Origin: Acidobacteriota bacterium
GTDB lineage: Bacteria; Acidobacteriota; UBA6911; RPQK01; JACQSY01
Direction of reading: 5' to 3'
DNA: 64,000 bases
NCBI GenBank assembly: GCA_016211085.1
Contig: JACQSY010000103.1
Span: forward strand, 1-64,000
Part shown: positions 8,568 to 14,872 of the stretch, in pieces
Layout of the letters: each line of letters begins with the position of its first letter
Position numbering within the stretch: position 1 is the first letter of the stretch
Made by a program: the position numbers and the translations under genes
The notes under the pieces: model-generated
The model's input: only the letters and a program-made list of their open reading frames with translations
What the model was told of the DNA's origin: nothing
Databases searched by the model: none

Positions 8568-9428
8568 ATGCGACCGGTTCCGGCAATGATTCTAGCGGCC
8601 ATTTTCTGGAGCACCAGCGGTCTTCTAATCAAGGTGATTTCACTCGAAGCCGTTCCGCTGGCCGCCTGGCGTTCTCTGGTGGCTGGGCTGACCGTCTACT
8701 TTATTGCGCGCGCTCGGGGGGCGAGCCTAAAGCTTCCGGTATCGTCTCTTGAATGGTGGATTGTGGCCAGCTACGCCGTCAATCTCCTCCTTTTCGTTTC
8801 TGCCACCAAGCTGACGGCAGCGGCCAATGCGATCTTTCTTCAATACACGGCTCCGGTTTATGTGCTGATCTTTGAGCCACTAGTTTTTAGAACGCGCTTG
8901 AAAAGACGTGACGTCCTGATGGTCACTGTTGCTGTCTTCGGGATGTCTTTGTTTTTTTATGGAAAGCTTGAATCAGGCAGTCAGATCGGTAATCTCCTGG
9001 CGCTGGCGAGCGGCGTCGTGTTTGCATGCTTTGCGGTGCTCATGCGGCTCCGTCACCACCAGGAAGCTTCCACGTGGTCAGCACTGGTCTGGGGAAACTT
9101 CCTCTTGTTTGCTGCCGGCGCTGTATACGGCCTTATATCCTCCAAAATATTTTGGCCGACTGCTCCAGGAGATCTGCTGGGGGTGCTGTTCCTGGGCACT
9201 GTACAAATCGGCATCGCGTATGCTTTGTTCGCTTTTGCAATCACGCGCATTTCTGCACTCGAGGCAATACTTTTGGGAATGCTGGAGCCGCTGCTGAATC
9301 CTGTTTGGGTCTACCTGGGAACCGGAGAAGTGCCTTCGGCCGGGGCGTTGGTCGGGGGAATGATCATTCTGGGGGCGATTTTTCTAAGGGGCTGGATGCA
9401 GCATCGATCGGAGTCGCAAACAACATGA
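8568..9428 (+). CDS. EamA/DMT-family membrane transporter
   Basis: A 286-residue inner-membrane protein with about ten predicted transmembrane helices arranged as two EamA repeats, the drug/metabolite transporter architecture. The first repeat begins ILAAIFWSTSGLLIKV and the second LLALASGVVFACFAVLMR; both show the usual small-residue helices. Substrates in this family include amino acids, nucleosides and toxic metabolites, and none can be assigned here. The ATG is 9 nt after a TATTCT box (8554-8559), with no ribosome site. The downstream acyl-CoA ligase converges on it. Confidence 0.87.
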   Translation: MRPVPAMILAAIFWSTSGLLIKVISLEAVPLAAWRSLVAGLTVYFIARARGASLKLPVSSLEWWIVASYAVNLLLFVSATKLTAAANAIFLQYTAPVYVLIFEPLVFRTRLKRRDVLMVTVAVFGMSLFFYGKLESGSQIGNLLALASGVVFACFAVLMRLRHHQEASTWSALVWGNFLLFAAGAVYGLISSKIFWPTAPGDLLGVLFLGTVQIGIAYALFAFAITRISALEAILLGMLEPLLNPVWVYLGTGEVPSAGALVGGMIILGAIFLRGWMQHRSESQTT

Positions 9429-9494
9429 GTGATCAATCGACGTTTGAATTGGGAACTGCGGGGTTCGGGCTGGAATCCGCTCTTGCGTTTGGCT

Positions 9495-11084
9495 TCAGTG
9501 AACCCGGCGGATTTCACCGGACCAGTATTTTTCGCGAAGCTCGCGCTTGAGCACTTTGCCGGTCCCGCTCTTGGGGAGAGACTCCACAAATTCCACGTTG
9601 CGGGGAATTTTAAATCCCGCCAGGATGCGGCGGCAGTGGGAAACAAGGTCGGCCTCGCTTACCTTCGAAGTAGGCTTTAAGACCACCACGGCCTGCGGAG
9701 TTTCGCCCCACACCGGGTCCGGCACAGGGACCACCGCACACTCCAACACGGCTGGATGGGTCAGAAGCGCTTTCTCGACTTCCAGGCTGGAAATGTTCTC
9801 GCCCCCGCTTACAATCATGTCTTTCTTACGGTCCACGATGGTGACATAGCCGTCGGGATCAATGGTGGCAAGATCTCCGGTATGCAACCAGCCTCCGCGC
9901 AGCGTTTGCAGGGTTTCTTCCGGTCGATTCCAATAACCCGCCATGACGATATCGGCTCGAACGACAATTTCTCCCACAGAATTACCATCCCAAGGGAGTT
10001 CCTGGTCGTCGGCGTCAAAGATGGTGAGCTCTACCCCCAACACCGGGTAGCCGGTGCGTGATTGGACCTCGTGGCGGTCACATGCCGGCGCGAGTTGGGA
10101 CTTCATGCGCGCGGCGGTGAGAACAGGTGTGGTTTCCGTCAAGCCATAACTGGCAAAGCATTCGCATTTGAAAAGATCTTCCAGGTCGCGGATCAGCTGG
10201 GAGTTTGAAGCCGCACCACCCAGCATCACGTGTCGCAGGGACGAAGTGTCGAAACGCCCGCGAGCTGGAAAGTGCAGCAGGGATGTAGCCATGGTGGGAA
10301 CCATGGAAAACATCGTGACGCGATGCTGCTGTATCAGTTCGAAGACCTGTTGAGGCTCAAATTTCTTTAACAACACATGGCAACCCCCCGCGGCGGTCAG
10401 GTACTGAGGTGTTCCCCAGCCATTCACATGAAAAAGTGAGATGGTGTGGAGTTGCACATCCTGGTCGGTGACGCGAAGCAGCGACACCATCTGGAGCGCG
10501 TGAAGGTACAAATTGCGGTGGGTGAGCATCACGCCTTTGGGTGATGCGGTAGTGCCGGAGGTATAAAAGAGTTCGGCGACGGAGTCCTCGTCGATATCTT
10601 CCCAAACCAGGTCCGATCCTCTCTCCTGCTGGTTCAAGAGCTCTTCGTAGGTGAGATGCTCAACCCATGAAGGGTGTGCAGCGGGTTCTTGCAAAACAAA
10701 CTTGCGAACATCCTTTAGTTCGCCGCGAATTTGTTCAATGACTGGTAGAAAATCGGGATGGAAAAAAAGAATTTCGGCGCCGGCGTCGTTTAAAATGAAC
10801 GCAAAATCAGCAGGCGCCAGGCGGATGTTTAGCGGCAGTAAGATGCCGCCAGCCAGCGGAACGCCATAGTATGCCTCAAGGAGAGAGTGTGAATTGTAAG
10901 AGAGAAAAGCCACGCGACCAGAAGTCCGCAGATTCCACGAGCGAAGGAGGGCGGCCAAACGGCAACAGCGCTCAGCGTACTCTGCGTAGGTCCAGACAGA
11001 ATTCCCGTCGATGACGCCCACACGTGACGCAAACTGCCGGCGGGTCCTTGCAAGAAAACGAAGGGGAGTGAGCGGGAGCTTCAT
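9495..11084 (-). CDS. AMP-forming acyl-CoA synthetase
   Basis: An ANL-superfamily ligase of 529 residues that activates a carboxylic acid, probably a medium- or long-chain fatty acid, as acyl-AMP and then acyl-CoA. The P-loop YTSGTTASPKGVMLTHRN, the SYGLTETTP motif, the GWLHTGDLATIDPDGY hinge and the C-terminal KSGTGKVLKREL catalytic lysine are all present. Its ATG overlaps the stop of the upstream DtxR-type gene by 4 bp, so the two are translationally coupled. Link to metal regulation is unexplained. The exact acyl substrate cannot be read from the sequence. Confidence 0.92.
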   Translation of the reverse strand: MKLPLTPLRFLARTRRQFASRVGVIDGNSVWTYAEYAERCCRLAALLRSWNLRTSGRVAFLSYNSHSLLEAYYGVPLAGGILLPLNIRLAPADFAFILNDAGAEILFFHPDFLPVIEQIRGELKDVRKFVLQEPAAHPSWVEHLTYEELLNQQERGSDLVWEDIDEDSVAELFYTSGTTASPKGVMLTHRNLYLHALQMVSLLRVTDQDVQLHTISLFHVNGWGTPQYLTAAGGCHVLLKKFEPQQVFELIQQHRVTMFSMVPTMATSLLHFPARGRFDTSSLRHVMLGGAASNSQLIRDLEDLFKCECFASYGLTETTPVLTAARMKSQLAPACDRHEVQSRTGYPVLGVELTIFDADDQELPWDGNSVGEIVVRADIVMAGYWNRPEETLQTLRGGWLHTGDLATIDPDGYVTIVDRKKDMIVSGGENISSLEVEKALLTHPAVLECAVVPVPDPVWGETPQAVVVLKPTSKVSEADLVSHCRRILAGFKIPRNVEFVESLPKSGTGKVLKRELREKYWSGEIRRVH

Positions 11085-11740
11085 TCGACGCTGACGTGGA
11101 TCTGGCGAGCTAGAGCCTCGCTGATGGTGTGGTCCATGGGGCCGACCCGTAGGTGAAGAGGGCCGCCGAAGGGACCTTTGCGGACCAGTTCGACGGTCAC
11201 GTTAGGATAGATGCCAATGGTGGCCAGGTAACGCAGAACTTCAGGATCCCGATCACTCACCCTGCGAATGGTCGCTTTCCTGCCTATAGGGGCATCCCAC
11301 AAAAGAGAAAGGCTCTCGTGTTCGACCATGCCTTCTTTGCTGGGTATGGGATCGCCATGGGGATCTTGGGTGGGAAAGCCGAGTGCCTGGTCGATCTTTT
11401 CTTCAAATTCCTCAGAAATGACATGTTCCAGCTTTTCTGCTTCAGCATGAACTTTGTCCCAGCTGTAGCCCAGCATTTCCGCCAGATAGAGCTCGATCAG
11501 CCGGTGGTGACGAATGACCTCAAGAGCGATCTTCTTGCCGGAAGAGGTCAGGGAAACACCCTGATAAGGGGCATATTGAACGAGCTTCATCTCGGAAAGC
11601 TTCTGGAGCATGCTGGTGACGCTGGCTGCGGTACATTCAAGTGCCACCGCCAGTTCAGAGGTGGAAACCTTCTCTCCTTTTAAGGTGAGCTGGTAGATAG
11701 CCTTTAGATAATCTTCCATCACTCCGGTAATTACAGGCAC
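11081..11740 (-). CDS. DtxR/MntR-family metal-dependent repressor
   Basis: The 219-residue regulator begins with the winged helix typical of the family (MEDYLKAIYQLTLKGEKVSTSELAVAL), followed by the dimerisation/metal domain (HHRLIELYLAEMLGYSWDKVHAEAEKLEHVISEEFE) with its His/Glu ligands, and a C-terminal SH3-like FeoA domain (about residues 145-215). It should bind DNA when loaded with Fe(II) or Mn(II). The GTG at 11740 follows TATCAT (minus strand, 11752-11747) by 6 nt, so a leaderless start is possible; ATG 11719 is the alternative. It is coupled to the acyl-CoA ligase rather than to a metal transporter. Confidence 0.9.
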   Translation of the reverse strand: MPVITGVMEDYLKAIYQLTLKGEKVSTSELAVALECTAASVTSMLQKLSEMKLVQYAPYQGVSLTSSGKKIALEVIRHHRLIELYLAEMLGYSWDKVHAEAEKLEHVISEEFEEKIDQALGFPTQDPHGDPIPSKEGMVEHESLSLLWDAPIGRKATIRRVSDRDPEVLRYLATIGIYPNVTVELVRKGPFGGPLHLRVGPMDHTISEALARQIHVSVE

Positions 11741-11782
11741 GTTACTATGATAAGGGCTAAGGATTAAAATCTAAAGAGCGCC

Positions 11783-12685
11783 TCAGCGCTCCTGGTGGCG
11801 GCTGAGTGCCAGCGCCTGTTGAAACTGCAGCAGCCTGAGGCGTTTCCGGGCGGTTGCGGCGGCCTTGGATTCCGGCTCCAGGGCCAAGTAGCGTTTCCAG
11901 TGTTTAATTGCGCGGTCCGGCTGGCCCCATTTTTCACAAATCACGGCCAGGTTGTAATGGGCGTCTGCAAAGAGCGGATCAATTTCCAGCGCTTTCTCGT
12001 AAAACTCCGCTGCTTTTTCCACGCAGTTCATCTCATCCAACGCGTTGCCAAGATTAAAGCAGGCACGCGCGTGATACGGATCTCGTGCCAGGGCAAGGCG
12101 GTAGTAGCGCTCCGCCTCCAGGAACTTGCGCTGGTTATAGTAGATGGTTCCCATATTGACGTAAGCGTCAGCATAATCCGGGTCGAGTTTTACCACCTGC
12201 CGGTAAGCATTCAGCGCCAGCTCGTAAGTGGATTCGTGTCGGTCGTGAGACAACCCCTCTCTGAACCAGTCGTCTGCCGTCTTTTGTGATCCAAAGAGAC
12301 GCACCCGGTTTTCAATCTCCTTGGCAAACTCATCAACATCGAATTTAAACAACAGCTGCCCGGAGTGGTCGATCAGGCGGTTCTTATGGCTGATGATCAC
12401 GCGGTTTCCCACCACATAGATGCGCTTGTTGCAGAGATTTTCGTCGAATTCCGGAAAGCGTTTTTTCAATGCGCTGATGCTGTGCTTGATTTTCTTGGCA
12501 GGTATGCCGCGCCCCACAAGCCCTTCGGCAGTTTTCAGGCATATCAAATCCTGAAAACCGTAAAAGGTTCTACGCTTCTGCCGAAGACTGGGACTGACGA
12601 GCCCAATACGATGCCAATATTGAAGGCGACCTTCGCGAATGCTCAGGATATTGCAGACGTCCTGACGAGTGAAATACTGGTACAT
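11783..12685 (-). CDS. MerR-type DNA-binding protein with TPR repeats
   Basis: Residues 1-75 form a MerR-like winged helix (YFTRQDVCNILSIREGRLQYWHRIGLV, then TFYGFQDLICLKTAEGL). A linker domain with VGNRVIISHKNRLIDHSGQLLF follows, then three or four tetratricopeptide repeats (about residues 150-285, for example YADAYVNMGTIYYNQRKFLEAERYYRLALARDP, split here by eye). It lacks any small-molecule-binding domain I recognise, so the TPR array probably recruits a partner. Its target is unknown. It lies 21 bp downstream of the Ku gene on the same strand and may be co-transcribed with it. Confidence 0.83.
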   Translation of the reverse strand: MYQYFTRQDVCNILSIREGRLQYWHRIGLVSPSLRQKRRTFYGFQDLICLKTAEGLVGRGIPAKKIKHSISALKKRFPEFDENLCNKRIYVVGNRVIISHKNRLIDHSGQLLFKFDVDEFAKEIENRVRLFGSQKTADDWFREGLSHDRHESTYELALNAYRQVVKLDPDYADAYVNMGTIYYNQRKFLEAERYYRLALARDPYHARACFNLGNALDEMNCVEKAAEFYEKALEIDPLFADAHYNLAVICEKWGQPDRAIKHWKRYLALEPESKAAATARKRLRLLQFQQALALSRHQER

Positions 12686-12706
12686 AAGGTCCGACTCGTA
12701 GGGATT

Positions 12707-13546
12707 TCAAGCTCGTTTGCGCTTTTTTTCCTGGCGCACTTCGGATCGCACAGGGGTGCTGATGCGAGTTGCTGGTTTTTTGGGAGCGGTTGCTTCAAGG
12801 CTGCGTTTGAGCGCCTCCATCAGATCCACGACTTTGGCTGGGCGTTTTTGCTCTGTCACCAAAGCCGTCTTGCCTTCAATTTTCTGCCGGATTATGGTCA
12901 TCAAACGCTCGCGATATCGCTCTATCAGCATGTCTTCGCTGAATTCATCCGTGAGATTCTCGATGATCTGTTTGGCGAGTTGGAGCTCCTTCTCCCGAAT
13001 GTCCACGGTGGGGAGCTCGATCACTTCGTGAATATGCTTAAATTCTCCCTTGTGAAACAGGATATGTAGGAGCATGCCTCCGGCTGAGGGAGCAATGGCA
13101 CCAATGTACTCTTTGCCCCGCATCACGAACCTCGCCAGCGCAACGCGTGAGGTTTCCTGCATTCCTCTGAGGAGGAGCATATAGGCCTTCTCGGCCGCTT
13201 CCTGAGGAACCACGTAGTAGGTTCGGTTTAGATAGGTGGGTAGAACGTCATCGCTTTGCACAAAACCGAAGACATCGATAACGCGTGAGGATTCGCCTTC
13301 AGCTTTCTCAAAGTCCTCCTCGTTCATGACCACGTAATGATCTTTTTCATATTCATAACCACGCACGAGGTCACTGCGTTCAAGGTACTTCTGGCAGGTC
13401 GCGCAATAAAACTTCTGATTGATTCGCTGCAGGCACTCCTTATGCAGGAAGTTGAAGGCAAGGTCCCGGCTGGTCAGCGCTGTCTCCAGGCGCACCGGTA
13501 TCGAAACCAAGCCAAAACTGATTGATCCGGACCAAAGCGACGGCAT
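12707..13546 (-). CDS. ku: Bacterial Ku, non-homologous end-joining protein
   Basis: The 279-residue protein is a bacterial Ku homodimer subunit that rings double-strand DNA ends. The start MPSLWSGSISFGLVSIPV and the segments FHKGEFKHIHEVIELP and LAKQIIENLTDEFSEDML are highly typical. The C-terminus is short, lysine- and arginine-rich (KKPATRISTPVRS to KKRKRA), the part of bacterial Ku that contacts DNA and ligase. LigD, the usual partner, is not in the window. A CATC/CYCATCQKY pair of cysteines around residues 48-51 is also normal for the family. Divergent from leuB. Confidence 0.95.
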   Translation of the reverse strand: MPSLWSGSISFGLVSIPVRLETALTSRDLAFNFLHKECLQRINQKFYCATCQKYLERSDLVRGYEYEKDHYVVMNEEDFEKAEGESSRVIDVFGFVQSDDVLPTYLNRTYYVVPQEAAEKAYMLLLRGMQETSRVALARFVMRGKEYIGAIAPSAGGMLLHILFHKGEFKHIHEVIELPTVDIREKELQLAKQIIENLTDEFSEDMLIERYRERLMTIIRQKIEGKTALVTEQKRPAKVVDLMEALKRSLEATAPKKPATRISTPVRSEVRQEKKRKRA

Positions 13547-13573
13547 AATTCGCCTTTATTGGTGGTTTCAACA

Positions 13574-13582
13574 TGTTATCAT
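13574..13582 (+). promoter_or_regulatory. Extended -10 upstream of leuB
   Basis: TG (13574-13575), T, TATCAT (13577-13582) match an extended -10. The ATG at 13625 follows after a leader with a good GGAGAGGAAGG ribosome site. The same 78-bp gap must hold the Ku promoter on the other strand. Confidence 0.35.
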
Positions 13583-13624
13583 ATCACGCTCTAATAACGA
13601 GTTACATAAACGGGAGAGGAAGGA

Positions 13625-14704
13625 ATGAGCTCAAGAGTAGTCGCGCTTCCCGGGGATGGGATCGGGCCTGAGGTGGTCGAGGCTGGACTAGAGGTTCTTA
13701 GAGAGAGCGCGAAAAAATACGCCCTGGATATTGAGATTGAGCAGTACGCGATCGGTGGGAGAGGAATCGAGGAATATGGGGACCCGTTGCCTCCTGCGGT
13801 GTTGGAAGCATGTCGCAAGTCACGGGCCGTGCTCCTGGGTTCCGTAGGAGATGCGCGCTACGATTCCAACCCTCACCATCTGCGTCCTGAACGTGCCCTC
13901 CTCCAACTGCGCAAGGAACTGGGGTTATTTGCCAACTTGCGGCCCATCAAATGTCATGAAGCGCTCACTTTTGCATCTCCTTTAAAGCCTGAAATTGTCA
14001 AAGGAGTCGACATCCTGATTGTGCGGGAATTAATTGGGGGCATTTATTTTGGTGAGCCGCGGGGGCTGGAGACACGCAGCCAAGGGCGCGTCGGGTTTAA
14101 TTCAGAGGTTTACTATGACTTTGAAATTCAGCGCATTGCCCGCGTTGCTTTTGAGGCAAGCCGCTCTCGGGGAAGGCGGGTCACCAGTGTTGACAAATCC
14201 AACGTCCTGGAGAGTTCCCAATTATGGCGCAGCGTGGTGAGCGAGGCGGCCAATGAGTATGCCGACGTGAGCCTCAGCCATATTCTCGTCGATAACTGTG
14301 CCATGCAGTTGATTGCGCGCCCTCGGCAATTTGACGTGCTGCTGTGCACAAACATGTTCGGCGATATTTTGAGTGACGAGGCTGCCATGTTGACCGGCTC
14401 TATTGGAATGCTCCCTTCAGCAAGCGTGGGAGGTGAAACTGCTCTCTATGAGCCGGTCCACGGCACCGCGCCCGATATCGCCGGCAAGGGGAAGGCCAAC
14501 CCGCTGGCAACCATTGCATCGGTAGCCCTCTTGTTCCGGCATTCCTTTCAACGAGAAGATATCGCCCGCCGGATTGAAACCGCTGTCGAAATGACCCTCA
14601 ATCAGGGCGTGCGTACCGCCGATATCGCTCTTCCTTCAGATCAGGTCGTTGGTACCCGGGGAATGTTGGATTCCGTTCTGGAGAATCTTTCCTTGATTCG
14701 TTAA
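13625..14704 (+). CDS. leuB: 3-isopropylmalate dehydrogenase
   Basis: LeuB (359 residues) oxidatively decarboxylates 3-isopropylmalate in leucine synthesis, using NAD. Family hallmarks are GDGIGPEVV at the N-terminus, RELIGGIYFGEPRG, the KSNVLESSQLWR catalytic-lysine region, the metal-binding NMFGDILSDEAAMLTGS loop and the NAD-site segment EPVHGTAPDIAGKGKANP. The RELIGGIYFGEP loop distinguishes it from isocitrate and tartrate dehydrogenases. leuC, leuD and leuA are not adjacent, so the leucine pathway is split in this genome. A palindromic repeat element lies in the 3' gap. Confidence 0.95.
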   Translation: MSSRVVALPGDGIGPEVVEAGLEVLRESAKKYALDIEIEQYAIGGRGIEEYGDPLPPAVLEACRKSRAVLLGSVGDARYDSNPHHLRPERALLQLRKELGLFANLRPIKCHEALTFASPLKPEIVKGVDILIVRELIGGIYFGEPRGLETRSQGRVGFNSEVYYDFEIQRIARVAFEASRSRGRRVTSVDKSNVLESSQLWRSVVSEAANEYADVSLSHILVDNCAMQLIARPRQFDVLLCTNMFGDILSDEAAMLTGSIGMLPSASVGGETALYEPVHGTAPDIAGKGKANPLATIASVALLFRHSFQREDIARRIETAVEMTLNQGVRTADIALPSDQVVGTRGMLDSVLENLSLIR

Positions 14705-14734
14705 GCCTCAGAATTCGAAGTACGAATCCGAGGC
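14705..14734 (+). terminator. Stem-loop just after leuB
   Basis: GCCTC (14705-14709) and ATTCG (14713-14717) pair with CGAAT (14723-14727) and GAGGC (14730-14734), with a small internal loop. No T tract follows, and the right arm overlaps the start of the repeat element at 14730, so a terminator role is tentative. Confidence 0.3.
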
Positions 14735-14797
14735 GCGCGCGGAGCGCCAGCGAAGTAAGCGCTCCTGCAGCAGAAGTTCTCGTTGACGGGCGCCTCT
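14730..14797 (+). repeat. Palindromic interspersed repeat, copy A
   Basis: A 68-bp intergenic element with inverted ends GAGGCGC (14730-14736) and GCGCCTC (14790-14796). Its core AGCGCCAGCGAAGTAAGCGC is shared, in inverted orientation, with the element at 26700-26780. See the finding on the repeat family. Confidence 0.6.
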
Positions 14798-14872
14798 GAA
14801 CCACCTTGCATGTAGTTGAGTTCCGGCTTGGAATCGGGCGGCGGAGTTAACAGCTACCGGGAGGAGGAGAGG

